NCBI RefSeq assembly: GCF_014635665.1
Contig: NZ_BMDG01000011.1
Location: 62,001 to 126,000, forward strand
DNA from: Isoptericola cucumis
Lineage (GTDB): Bacteria; Actinomycetota; Actinomycetes; Actinomycetales; Cellulomonadaceae
Length of the DNA stretch: 64,000 nt
Direction: 5' to 3'
The notes under the pieces are model-generated. The model was not told the DNA's origin and made no database searches. It was given only the letters and a program-made list of their open reading frames with translations. Made by a program: the position numbers and the translations under genes. Positions 27,510 to 36,173 of the stretch are shown here, in pieces; the stretch's first letter is position 1, and every line of letters starts with the position of its first letter.

Positions 27510-29150
27510 TCAGTCGTCCTTCTCGGTCGTTGTCGCGCGCGAGGCGCGCGACGAGTCTCGGTGCATCATCCCAGAGTCCGGGGAGACGCTCGCGCGAACG
27601 TTCGTCGTGCCGGGCAGCGTCGGCGCGGGGCCGCGCTCCCGCGGCGCTCCGGCGACGCCTGCCGTGGTGCGGGCCGCCGTCGGCCCGGCTGTCGCAGCAT
27701 AGGGGGTCGCGAGGGCGCCGCGGGTGAGGGCGGGCACGACGAGCAGCGCGGCCGCCGCCGCAGCCGCGTCGTCCGGGGCGGCGATCGCCTGCACGAGGGT
27801 GGCGAGGAGCAGCACGACCAGCAGCCCGACGAGGGCCAGCAGCGGCCACGAGAGCCGCCCCAGCGGTCCGAACCGCTGGCCGGTGGTCGTCGACGTGCGC
27901 TTGGGGGTCGCGGCCGACGACGCCCGGGAGGACGTCGCGGCGGGCGTCGCGCGCTGCGCGTCCGCGCCGGTGCGCCGCGTCTGCGGGCGCCGGGCCTCCT
28001 GCGCGCCCGCGCGCACGTCGCGGCGCAGCGGGTAGGCCCGCACGGCCGGCTTGTCCGGACCGAACGGGTCGGGCGCGGCGCGGTCGGCCTCCGCCTGGTG
28101 CGCGGCGCGGGCGGCGTCGACCGGGTCGTCGACCGGCGTGGCGGGGCTGCTCGACGCCGACGGTGCGGACGGCGGGACCGACCCGACGGGGGCGAAGGGT
28201 GACGGGACGCCGCCAGGGCCGGAGTCGGTGGGGGCGGCGTGAGCGGGCACGGCGCGGGCGGGCCGGCCGGCGGCGCGCGCCGACGCGGCGCGCCGGGCGG
28301 AGCGCGACCGCGCCCCGAGCGGGTCCTCGGCGATCTCGCGCGCCAGGGCGTCGAGCTCGTCCGCGAGGGCGGCGGCGGAGGCCGGGCGCTTCCCGGGGTC
28401 CTTCTCGAGCATGCGCTCGATCACCGACGCGAGGCCCGGGTGGACGTGCGACGGCAGCGGCGGCACGGTCGCGTTGACGTGCGCGACGGCGATGTCCACC
28501 GGCGTCGACCCGGTGAAGGGACGCTTGCCCGCCGTCGCCTCGTACGCCACGACGCCCAGCGCGTACAGGTCGGAGGCCGGTGTGGCGGCCTGCCCGACCG
28601 CCTGCTCCGGCGACAGGTACTGGGCGGTGCCCATGACCATGCCCGTGGCCGTCATCGGCGCCTGGTTCGCGGCCAGGGAGACGCCGAAGTCGGTGATCTT
28701 CACGCTGCCGCCGTGCTCGAGCAGGATGTTCCCGGGCTTGACGTCCCGGTGCACGACCTTCGCCAGGTGGGCGTGGTGCAGCCCGCGCGACGTCGCCGAG
28801 AGGATCGGCAGCAGCTTGCGCGGCGTCACGACCGGCTCCCGCTCCAGGAGGTCGGCGAGCGGCTCGCCCAGCACCAGCTCCATCACGAGGAAGCCGGCGC
28901 CGTCCTGCTCGCCGTAGTCGTACATCTGCGCGATGTTCGGGTGCGACAGCGCGGCGCTGTTGCGCGCCTCCGTGCGCAGGCGGCGCAGGAAGTCCTCGTT
29001 GCCGGTGTACTCCTCGCGGAGCACCTTGACGGCGATCTCCCGCCCCAGGTATGTGTCGTCCGCGACCCAGACCTCACCCATCCCGCCGACGGCGATCCGG
29101 CGGGTGAGCAGGTAGCGCTCGCCGAGCGCCAGCCCGGAGGACGGCCTCAT
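27510..29150 (-). CDS. pknA: Serine/threonine kinase PknA
   Basis: A predicted 546-residue kinase. The catalytic domain is at about 10-275 (GGMGEVWVADD, AVKVLRE, HRDVKPGNILL, TDFGVSLA). A long Ala/Pro/Arg-rich linker (about 280-425) leads to one transmembrane helix (LLALVGLLVVLLLATLVQAIA) and a 75-residue extracytoplasmic tail without PASTA domains. PknA is known in relatives to act with PknB on growth and shape. ATG overlaps the pbpA stop by four bases; its stop abuts the pknB start. The 3' tail is unusually long compared with mycobacterial PknA. Confidence 0.95.
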   Translation of the reverse strand: MRPSSGLALGERYLLTRRIAVGGMGEVWVADDTYLGREIAVKVLREEYTGNEDFLRRLRTEARNSAALSHPNIAQMYDYGEQDGAGFLVMELVLGEPLADLLEREPVVTPRKLLPILSATSRGLHHAHLAKVVHRDVKPGNILLEHGGSVKITDFGVSLAANQAPMTATGMVMGTAQYLSPEQAVGQAATPASDLYALGVVAYEATAGKRPFTGSTPVDIAVAHVNATVPPLPSHVHPGLASVIERMLEKDPGKRPASAAALADELDALAREIAEDPLGARSRSARRAASARAAGRPARAVPAHAAPTDSGPGGVPSPFAPVGSVPPSAPSASSSPATPVDDPVDAARAAHQAEADRAAPDPFGPDKPAVRAYPLRRDVRAGAQEARRPQTRRTGADAQRATPAATSSRASSAATPKRTSTTTGQRFGPLGRLSWPLLALVGLLVVLLLATLVQAIAAPDDAAAAAAALLVVPALTRGALATPYAATAGPTAARTTAGVAGAPRERGPAPTLPGTTNVRASVSPDSGMMHRDSSRASRATTTEKDD

Positions 29151-30613
29151 CCGTTGAGCACCGCCTCGATGACCGCACGCGCGATCGGCGCGGCCACGGC
29201 GCCGCCGGTGGCCTCCGACGTGCCGACCGAGCCGCCGCTCTCGACGACGACCGCGACGGCCACCTTCGGGTCCTCCGCCGGGGCGAACCCGGTGAACCAC
29301 ACGTGCGGGGGCAGGCCCTCGCCGTGCTGGGCGGTGCCGGTCTTGCCCGCGACGGTCACGCCCGGGATCTGGGCGGACGTGCCGGAGCCGTCCTCGACGA
29401 CGCCGACCATCATGTCGGTGAGCTGGTTCGCCGTCTCGCTGGACACGGAGTCCTCGAGCTTGCGCGGCGACGTCTTCTCGACGACCTCCAGCTCGGGGTC
29501 GCGGACCGTCTCGACCGAGTACGGCGCCATGAGCTCGCCGTCGTTCGCGATCGCCGCGGACGTCATCGCGACCTGCAGCGGCGTGGCCGCGACGTTCCAC
29601 TGGCCGATGGCGGCCTGGGCGACGAACGCGTCGGCCCAGCCCTCGTCGTCGGGCGGCGGGAACGCGCTCGGCGTGGTCTCGAACGGGACCTCGAACGGCG
29701 CGTTGAAGCCGAACGCCGACGCCTGGTCGTACAGGGCCTCGTTGCCGAGGTCGACGCCGAGCTCCGCGAAGGCGGTGTTGCAGGAGATCCGCAGCGCGTC
29801 GGCGAGGCTCATCTCGCCCGTGGACGAGCACGACGTGCCGCCGTAGTTGCCGATGCTGCGGTCGGTGCCGGGCGGGGTGTAGCGGTCGGGGGCGTCGAGG
29901 GACGTGCTCTCGTCGTAGTCGCCGCTCTCCAGCGCGGCCGCGGCCGTGACCAGCTTGAACGTCGACCCCGGCGGGTACCGGGTCGCGGTGGCGCGGCTCT
30001 CGAGCGGACGGTCGTCGGAGCTGGCCAGCTCCTCCATCGCCTTGTTCGCGGCCTTGGAGTCGTGGGTGGCCAGGTCGTTCGGGTCGTAGTTCGGCTTGGA
30101 CACCATCGCGAGGATCTTGCCGGTGGACGGCTCGACGGCGACGACGGCGCCGCGCTGGTCGCCCAGGGCGTCCCACGCCGCGCGCTGGGCGGCGGCGTCG
30201 ATGGTGAGCTCGACCGACGACCCCTGCGGGTCGCGGCCGGTGAGCGTGTTCCGCAGCCGGTCCATCCACAGGGCGTCGGCGCTGCCCGAGAGGAAGTCGT
30301 TCTCGGTGTCCTCGATCTTCGACGTGCCGCTGACGATGGAGAAGTAGCCCGTCAGCGGGGAGTAGAGGCGGCCGTCCGTGTACTCGCGCTGGTAGCCGAA
30401 CTGGTCGTCGATCGGCGTGGACTGCGCGATCGCCTCGCCGTCGACCACGATCGGGCCGCGGTCGGTGCCGAACTGTGCCCAGATCTTGCGGACGTTGCGG
30501 TTGTCGTCGTTGAGCTCGTCGGCGTGGAAGAACTGGATCCACGTCGTCGAGACCATGAGCGCGAGGAACATGACCATGACGACGTTCGCGAGCCGGCGCA
30601 GGGTCGTGTTCAC
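29147..30613 (-). CDS. pbpA: Penicillin-binding protein PbpA (class B transpeptidase)
   Basis: A predicted 488-residue protein. An N-terminal membrane anchor (NVVMVMFLALMVSTTW) precedes a short dimerisation region and a transpeptidase domain. The active-site motifs are YPPGSTFKL (SxxK), SCN (SxN) and AGKTGTAQ (KTG). It crosslinks peptidoglycan with the glycosyltransferase RodA. The start at 30613 overlaps the rodA stop, and the gene is coupled to pknA. This is the standard actinobacterial order. Confidence 0.96.
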   Translation of the reverse strand: MNTTLRRLANVVMVMFLALMVSTTWIQFFHADELNDDNRNVRKIWAQFGTDRGPIVVDGEAIAQSTPIDDQFGYQREYTDGRLYSPLTGYFSIVSGTSKIEDTENDFLSGSADALWMDRLRNTLTGRDPQGSSVELTIDAAAQRAAWDALGDQRGAVVAVEPSTGKILAMVSKPNYDPNDLATHDSKAANKAMEELASSDDRPLESRATATRYPPGSTFKLVTAAAALESGDYDESTSLDAPDRYTPPGTDRSIGNYGGTSCSSTGEMSLADALRISCNTAFAELGVDLGNEALYDQASAFGFNAPFEVPFETTPSAFPPPDDEGWADAFVAQAAIGQWNVAATPLQVAMTSAAIANDGELMAPYSVETVRDPELEVVEKTSPRKLEDSVSSETANQLTDMMVGVVEDGSGTSAQIPGVTVAGKTGTAQHGEGLPPHVWFTGFAPAEDPKVAVAVVVESGGSVGTSEATGGAVAAPIARAVIEAVLNG

Positions 30614-32181
30614 AGGTGCTCACCTCCGCTGCGGTGGTCGGGGTCGTGGGGCGCGCGGCCGACGATCTCGGTGGGGTGGGACGACGGCGTGGCGCCGGCG
30701 GGTGCGTCGGCCGCGGACCTTCGGACGGGGGTCCCCGCCGCCGGCGTGCCGGCGGCCGGGGTGCTGCCTCGTTCGTGGCCGCCCACGACGATCGGGTCGT
30801 GCATGGCGCCGCCGGGCGCGACCGTGCCCCGCACGGGCAGCGCCGACGGGCGCCGGGCGATGTCGGAGACGCGCAGCAGCAGGGCGATCACGATCCAGTT
30901 CGCGAGCAGGGACGACCCGCCCTGCGCCATGAAGGGCAGGGTCAGGCCGGTCAGCGGGATGATCCGCGTGATGCCGCCGATGACGGTGAACACCTGCAGC
31001 GCCATCACGAACGCCAGACCGCCGGCGAGCAGCTTGCCGAAGCCGTCGCGCACCGCGAGGGCGGTGCGCAGGCCGCGCTGCACGATGAGCACGTACGCCA
31101 GGAGGACGACGAGCAGGCCGGTCAGCCCCAGCTCCTCGCCGAGCGAGGCGTAGATGAAGTCGGAGAACGCGAAGGGCACCAGGTAGGGGTCGCCCTCGCC
31201 CCAGCCCGTGCCGAAGAGCCCGCCCGCGGCCATCGCGAACGTGCCCTGCACGATCTGGTACGACCTGCCGGAGTTGTACAGCTCGGCGTCGAACGGGTGC
31301 AGCCAGACGTCCATGCGCGCCGCGACGTGCGGGAACACGCTGGAGGCGACCAGCGCCCCGGCCGCGAACAGCACCAGGCCGATGATGATCCAGCTGAACC
31401 GCGCCGTCGCGAGGTAGAGCATCGCGACGAACAGGCCGAAGAACAGCAGCGACGTCCCGAGGTCGCGCTCGAACACCAGGACGCCCAGCGACGCCGCCCA
31501 CACGATGATGATCGGCCCGAGGTCGCGCAGGCGCGGCAGCTGCAGGCCCAGGATCTTCTTGCCCGCCAGCGCCAGGGTGTCCCGGTTGGCGACGAGGTAG
31601 CCGGCGAAGAAGATGGCGAACGCGATCTTCGCGAACTCGGCGGGCTGCACGGAGAACCCGATGTTGATCCAGATCCTCGCGCCGTTGATCTCCCGACCGA
31701 TGCCCGGCACGAGCGGCAGCACGACGAGCACCAGGCCCACGACCATCGCCGTGTAGGTGAGCCGGCGGATCCACCGGTGGTCGCGCAGGAACCAGATGAT
31801 CAGCATCGCGACGACGGCGCCGAGGCACGTGTACATCAGCTGCGACGACGCGCTCGCGCCGTTCATGTCCGCCTGCTCGAGCCGCAGGATCATCGCGAGG
31901 CCGAGCCCGTTGAGGAGCACGACCGCAGGCAGGATCACCTGGTCGGCCCACGGGGCGCGCAGCCGCAGCACGACGTGCGCGCCGAGCGAGACCAGGGCGA
32001 GCAGCCCGCTCGTCGTCCAGAAGCCGTCCGGCAGCTCGCCGGAGATGCTGCGCCCGACCATCGCGAACGCGAGGATGCCCCCGGTGAGGGCCAGGATCAG
32101 CAGGAAAAGCTCGGCCAGGCGGGTCGGACGGCGTTCGGTCGAGGAGACCGTGCGCTCGCCCGTCGTCTCGACGGTGCTCAC
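30610..32181 (-). CDS. rodA: RodA/FtsW-family peptidoglycan glycosyltransferase
   Basis: A predicted 523-residue SEDS protein with about ten to twelve transmembrane helices. It polymerises lipid II into glycan strands and pairs with the adjacent class B penicillin-binding protein. Family motifs include NGARIWINIGFSVQPAEFAKIA and FERDLGTSLLFF, and LPFMAQGGSSLLANW near the C-terminus. A Pro/Ala-rich cytoplasmic tail follows. GTG start overlapping the pstP stop. The RodA rather than FtsW role is inferred from the operon. Confidence 0.95.
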   Translation of the reverse strand: MSTVETTGERTVSSTERRPTRLAELFLLILALTGGILAFAMVGRSISGELPDGFWTTSGLLALVSLGAHVVLRLRAPWADQVILPAVVLLNGLGLAMILRLEQADMNGASASSQLMYTCLGAVVAMLIIWFLRDHRWIRRLTYTAMVVGLVLVVLPLVPGIGREINGARIWINIGFSVQPAEFAKIAFAIFFAGYLVANRDTLALAGKKILGLQLPRLRDLGPIIIVWAASLGVLVFERDLGTSLLFFGLFVAMLYLATARFSWIIIGLVLFAAGALVASSVFPHVAARMDVWLHPFDAELYNSGRSYQIVQGTFAMAAGGLFGTGWGEGDPYLVPFAFSDFIYASLGEELGLTGLLVVLLAYVLIVQRGLRTALAVRDGFGKLLAGGLAFVMALQVFTVIGGITRIIPLTGLTLPFMAQGGSSLLANWIVIALLLRVSDIARRPSALPVRGTVAPGGAMHDPIVVGGHERGSTPAAGTPAAGTPVRRSAADAPAGATPSSHPTEIVGRAPHDPDHRSGGEHL

Positions 32182-33611
32182 TCCTTCGCACCTCCGCCCG
32201 AGGCCGCGTCGGTCTTGGTGTCCGTCGTCGCAGCCGTCTTGTCGGCGGTGGTGCCGGCGGTCTTCTTGTCCGCGGGCTCGCTCTTCTTGGTCGGGGTGGG
32301 CGTGGGGGTCGGCGTCGGGGTGGGCTCCGGCTCCGGCTGCGCCTCGTCGATGAGCCGGTCGGCGCGCTCGCGCGCCTCCGCCTCGGACGAGGCCCGGATG
32401 GACCCGTCGAGCTGGCCCACCCAGTAGTCGGGCAGGTCGTCGACCGAGGTGCCGGTGAGCTGCACGGGCGTGGACAGCGTGAGCGGTCCCGCGCTGGCGG
32501 GGATGCCCTGGTACACGGCCACCTCGCCGTCGGCGACGCCGACGTAGTACTGCTCCTGCGTCCAGCCGTAGGCCCACCACAGGCCGTAGCCGACGCCGCC
32601 GAGCACGACCAGCACGACGAGCACGACCAGCCACGGGCGGCGCTTGCGGCGCGGGCGCACGTCGTCGTCGACGCCCTCCTCGTCCTCGTCGTCGGGACCG
32701 CTGGTCACGACGCCCGCCGGGTCGTCGGGGTCGGCGTCCTCGGCCGGTGCCGGGTCGTCGGCCCCCGCCGTGAGGTGCTCGGGCAGGTCGCCCATGGCGG
32801 CCGCGCCCACGATCTGCGGCGTCTGCGTGCCGTCGCCGTCGGCGTCGGGGACCTCCGCGGCGGCCGGGGCCGCGTCCGCGGCCTCGGAGTCCACGACGTC
32901 GGCCACGACGACCGTGACGTTGTCGGTGCTGCCGGCCGTCATCGCGAGCGTCACCAGCAGCTCGGCCGCCTCGTCGGGCGTCTCGCACTCGACGAGGACC
33001 TCGGTGATCTGCTCGGGCGGGACGAAGCCGGACAGGCCGTCGGAGCACAGCATCCACCGGTCGCCGCCGCGCGCCTCGCGCACCGACATGTCGGGGGTGA
33101 GGTCGACGTCGAAGTCGCCGAGGACCCGCATGACGACGTTGCGCTGCGGGTGGTGCTCGGCCTCGTCCGGGGAGATGCGCCCGGTGTCGACGAGGTGCTG
33201 GACGAAGGTGTGGTCGACCGTGACCTGCGTGAGCCGGCCCTCGCGCAGCAGGTAGGCGCGGGAGTCCCCGAGGTGCGCCATCGCGAGCGTGGTGCCCGTG
33301 TGCAGCAGCGCCGTGACCGTGGTGCCCATGCCGACCAGCTCCGGGTCGGCCTCGCTGGCGCGCACGAGGTCCTCCCGCGCCCGCTCGACGGTGTGCTCGA
33401 GGTCGGAGAGGGCCTGGTCCGGGCCGTGCGTGAGCTCGTCCAGGGGTGCCAGCGCGGCGATCGCCAGCCGCGACGCGATGTCGCCGCCCGCGTGCCCGCC
33501 CATGCCGTCGGCGACGACGAGCAGGTGCGGCCCCGCGTAGGCGGAGTCCTGGTTGGTGGAACGCACCAGGCCGACGTCGGAGCGCGCGGCGTAGCGCAGC
33601 GTGAGGGTCAT
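32178..33611 (-). CDS. pstP: PP2C-family phosphatase PstP
   Basis: A predicted 477-residue metal-dependent serine/threonine phosphatase that reverses PknA/PknB phosphorylation. The catalytic domain (about 1-240) has RSTNQDSAYAGPHLLVVADGMGGHAGG, GDSRAYLLR, and SDGLSG plus TDNVTVVV, which carry metal-binding aspartates. An acidic linker and a transmembrane helix (about 312-335) lead to an extracellular region with a Pro/Thr-rich C-terminus. ATG at 33611. It lies between fhaB and rodA. Confidence 0.96.
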   Translation of the reverse strand: MTLTLRYAARSDVGLVRSTNQDSAYAGPHLLVVADGMGGHAGGDIASRLAIAALAPLDELTHGPDQALSDLEHTVERAREDLVRASEADPELVGMGTTVTALLHTGTTLAMAHLGDSRAYLLREGRLTQVTVDHTFVQHLVDTGRISPDEAEHHPQRNVVMRVLGDFDVDLTPDMSVREARGGDRWMLCSDGLSGFVPPEQITEVLVECETPDEAAELLVTLAMTAGSTDNVTVVVADVVDSEAADAAPAAAEVPDADGDGTQTPQIVGAAAMGDLPEHLTAGADDPAPAEDADPDDPAGVVTSGPDDEDEEGVDDDVRPRRKRRPWLVVLVVLVVLGGVGYGLWWAYGWTQEQYYVGVADGEVAVYQGIPASAGPLTLSTPVQLTGTSVDDLPDYWVGQLDGSIRASSEAEARERADRLIDEAQPEPEPTPTPTPTPTPTKKSEPADKKTAGTTADKTAATTDTKTDAASGGGAKE

Positions 33612-33618
33612 GGGGCGA

Positions 33619-34110
33619 TCACCCCTGGAGCTCGACGACGGACCGGCCGATCTGCACGCCGACGCCCGGCGCGAGCGGGATCGGTCCCGAGACCTTCGTG
33701 TCACCCATGAAGGTGCCGTTGGTGGACCCGAGGTCCTCGACGAACCACTGGTCGCCCTGCGGGAAGATGCGCGCGTGCCGCGAGGAGGAGAAGTCGTCGT
33801 CGAGCACGAGGGTGCAGCCCGGGGCACGGCCGATGAGGATCGACGCCGAGGACAGCGGCAGCGTCGTGCCCGACAGCGGCCCGGCCGTCACGACCAGGCG
33901 GGTGGGGGCACCGCGCTTCGGCTTCGACGGCGCGGCCGCGGGAGCCGCGACGGCGGGGGCCTCCTGCTCGCGGCGACGCTCGGCCCGCGACGCGCGGGGC
34001 GCACCGCGGGGGGCCAGGTCGCGGCGCAGCACCGCGATGGCCGTGAGCACGAACACCCAGAGCAGCACCAGGTAGCCCAGCCGCAGCAGGGTGAACGTCA
34101 GCTCGCTCAT
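33619..34110 (-). CDS. fhaB: FHA-domain membrane protein FhaB (FipA)
   Basis: A predicted 163-residue protein. One N-terminal transmembrane helix (about 6-26) and a basic Ala/Pro linker precede a C-terminal FHA domain with IGRAPGCTLVLDDDFSSSRHARI and DLGSTNGTF, the phosphothreonine-binding signatures. FhaB is phosphorylated by PknA/PknB-type kinases and contacts division proteins in relatives. It is seven bases upstream of pstP and ten bases downstream of fhaA. Confidence 0.94.
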   Translation of the reverse strand: MSELTFTLLRLGYLVLLWVFVLTAIAVLRRDLAPRGAPRASRAERRREQEAPAVAAPAAAPSKPKRGAPTRLVVTAGPLSGTTLPLSSASILIGRAPGCTLVLDDDFSSSRHARIFPQGDQWFVEDLGSTNGTFMGDTKVSGPIPLAPGVGVQIGRSVVELQG

Positions 34111-34120
34111 CCTCGGGAGA

Positions 34121-34840
34121 TCACCAGTCCTCGGTCGGCTGGCCGGCAGAGCTGCCGGTCCAGAACATGATGCGGGTCCGGCCGATCGTCAGCGTGTTCC
34201 CGTCGAGCAGCGTGGCCGCGGGAACCTGGTGCCCCTCGACGAACAGCCCGTTCGTGGAGCCCAGGTCGGTGGCGACGACGCCCTCCGGCGTCACGCGGAT
34301 CTCCAGGTGACGTCGGGAGACGCCCGGGTCGTCGACGACGATGTCGGCCTCGGCGTCGCGGCCGATGACCGTGACGGGACCGGTGAGCAGGTAACGCTGG
34401 CCGTCGATGTCGATGAGGGGGTGACGGGTCGACGGCGCCGCGGAGGTGGCGGGCGCGACGTTGCCGCGCACCGTGGCCGAGCGGAGCTGGAAGCGGCCCC
34501 CGGCGAGGTCCTCGTGCTCCTCGAACGAGACGCTCACGGGGCCGACGAACGCATAGTGCTGCGACACCGCGTACTCGGTGAGGTTGGTGGCGAGCTCGTC
34601 GGCCAACGTCTCCGCGCCCCATGCGTCGATCTGCGAGAAGTCCGGCGTGGACAGCTCGATCGTGAACTCGTTGGGCACGACCGTGCGGTCGCGCCCCACC
34701 ACGGCGGCGCGGTCGTCGATCTCACGGCGCAACCGGCTGGCGAGCTCGACGGGCTTGAGCTCGCTGTTGCGGCCGACCTTCGCGAACGCGTTGTTCATCA
34801 TGCGCTCGACACTCTTCTCGAAGCGCTCCAGAGCGCCCAT
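34121..34840 (-). CDS. fhaA: FhaA: DUF3662 and FHA-domain protein
   Basis: A predicted 239-residue protein. The N-terminal DUF3662 domain (about 1-115, starting MGALERFEKSVERMMNNAFA) is followed by a short linker and a C-terminal FHA domain (IGRDAEADIVVDDPGVSRRHLEI, DLGSTNGLFVEG). It is a PknB substrate and binds MviN/MurJ-type partners in mycobacteria, linking kinase signalling to peptidoglycan precursor export. It is first in the operon, with a very strong AAGGAGGTGG site. The upstream 275 bases (34841-35115) hold its promoter, which I cannot place exactly. Confidence 0.94.
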   Translation of the reverse strand: MGALERFEKSVERMMNNAFAKVGRNSELKPVELASRLRREIDDRAAVVGRDRTVVPNEFTIELSTPDFSQIDAWGAETLADELATNLTEYAVSQHYAFVGPVSVSFEEHEDLAGGRFQLRSATVRGNVAPATSAAPSTRHPLIDIDGQRYLLTGPVTVIGRDAEADIVVDDPGVSRRHLEIRVTPEGVVATDLGSTNGLFVEGHQVPAATLLDGNTLTIGRTRIMFWTGSSAGQPTEDW

Positions 34841-35074
34841 GCCACCTCCTTCCGTCAGCCCGAACGTCCGCGGGCAGACTATCTAGATCGTAGGCAGCGG
34901 CGCAGCACGTCCTCCCCGCGCGGTGTGGATTTCCTGCGAACGCTCAGCGCAGAAGCGGGGCCGGCCGGTCACGGGGGGATCACGACGACCTGCGCGGCCG
35001 CCCGCCCGGAGGGTGCCCGTACGAGGGGTCGGAGCCGGGGGCCGAGGCCGCCCGTCGTGCCCCTCCCGGGGCGA

Positions 35075-35105
35075 TTGGGGAGCACCCTCCTCGCCGTGCT
35101 AATCT
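35075..35105 (+). promoter_or_regulatory. Possible tRNA-Leu promoter
   Basis: TTGGGG at 35075-35080 and TAATCT at 35100-35105, with a 19-base spacer, lie ten bases before the tRNA. The -10 box is good; the -35 box is weak. Confidence 0.4.
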
Positions 35106-35115
35106 TCTGCGGCAC

Positions 35116-35199
35116 GCGCGAGTGGCGGAATAGGCAGACGCGCACGGTTCAGGTCCGTGTGCCCGAAAGGGCGTGGGGGTTCAACTCCCCCCTCGCGCA
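35116..35199 (+). tRNA. tRNA-Leu (CAG)
   Basis: An 84-base class II tRNA. The acceptor stem GCGCGAG pairs with CTCGCGC, and the anticodon loop TTCAGGT gives CAG. The long variable arm GCCCGAAAGGGC and T-arm GGGGGTTCAACTCCCCC are typical. CCA is not encoded. Confidence 0.97.
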
Positions 35200-35205
35200 C
35201 GTGGC

Positions 35206-35240
35206 ACGAAGGCCCCGGCTCATCGAGTCGGGGCCTTCGT
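35206..35240. terminator. Intrinsic terminator after tRNA-Leu
   Basis: ACGAAGGCCCC (35206-35216) pairs perfectly with GGGGCCTTCGT (35230-35240) around a 13-base loop, seven bases after the tRNA. Confidence 0.8.
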
Positions 35241-35283
35241 CGTTGCCGGAGCAGCGGTGCGGCTGCAGGACGGAGGTGTGACG

Positions 35284-36129
35284 GTGTCGGTGCTGGCGGC
35301 CGGACGGCGGCACTCGGTCGGTCGTCGCGCGGACGGCACCGTGGTCGCGGTGGGCCACGGAGTCGCGGGCGAGTGCCGGGTGGAGGGCTGGGCCGACGTC
35401 GTCGCCGTGGCGGCGGGCAACGTCCACACCGCGCCCAACACCGGCCGGTCGCACACGGTCGGCCTCCTGGCGGACGGCGCCGTGCTCGCGACGGGGTGGA
35501 ACGGCGACGGGCAGTGCGACGTCTCCGGGTGGCGCGACGTCGTGGCGGTCGCCGCGGGCTGGCGGCGCACGCTCGGCCTGCGCGCGGACGGCACGGTGGT
35601 CGCCGCCGGGCGGACCGCCGAGGGAGCGTGCGACGTGCAGGCCTGGCGGGAGATGGTGAGCGTCTCGTGCGGCGACTGGCACTCGATCGGGGTGCAGGCG
35701 GACGGGCGCGCACTGGCGGTCGGCAGCGACCGCCGCGGGCAGTGCGCCGTCGACGGCTGGCGGGACCTCGTCGACGCGGCCGCCGGGTACCTCCACACCG
35801 TCGGCCTGCGGGCTGACGGGCGGGTCGTCGCGACGGGCGAACGCCGGACGGGTGCCTGCGCCGTGGACGGCTGGCGGGACGTCGTCGGGCTGGCCGCGGG
35901 GAGCTACCACACTGTCGCGGTGGCGGGGTCGGGGCGGGTCGTCGCGGCCGGGGACAGCTCGCTCGGTCAGTGCGACGTCGGCGGCTGGCGCGACGTCGTC
36001 GCGGTGTCCGCGGGCTCGACCCACACGCTCGGCCTGCGCGCCGACGGCACGGTCCTCGCCGCCGGCGACGACGCCGACAGGCGGTGCGACGTCGGATCCT
36101 GGACGGGGATCGGGCCTGGTCGGGGCTGA
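35284..36129 (+). CDS. RCC1-repeat beta-propeller protein
   Basis: A predicted 281-residue protein made almost wholly of seven repeats of about 39 residues. The pattern is AGxxHTxGLRADGTVVAxG, then GQCxVxGWRDVV, as in RCC1-type propellers. The second repeat has an insertion (NVHTAPNTGRSHT). No signal peptide or membrane helix is visible, so it is probably cytoplasmic. GTG at 35284 was chosen because GGAGG lies seven bases upstream; GTG at 35278 is an alternative. Bacterial RCC1-like proteins have no settled function. It stands alone between a tRNA terminator and a convergent gene. Confidence 0.85.
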   Translation: MSVLAAGRRHSVGRRADGTVVAVGHGVAGECRVEGWADVVAVAAGNVHTAPNTGRSHTVGLLADGAVLATGWNGDGQCDVSGWRDVVAVAAGWRRTLGLRADGTVVAAGRTAEGACDVQAWREMVSVSCGDWHSIGVQADGRALAVGSDRRGQCAVDGWRDLVDAAAGYLHTVGLRADGRVVATGERRTGACAVDGWRDVVGLAAGSYHTVAVAGSGRVVAAGDSSLGQCDVGGWRDVVAVSAGSTHTLGLRADGTVLAAGDDADRRCDVGSWTGIGPGRG

Positions 36130-36173
36130 CGTCGTCTTCGACCGTCCGACCCGTCGTGCCGGGCGCGGGTGGC

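Noticed and set aside
35116-35199. tRNA-Leu as an integration site for an island covering the following accessory genes.
   Set aside because: I found no second copy of the tRNA 3' end downstream and no integrase, transposase or phage gene in the window.
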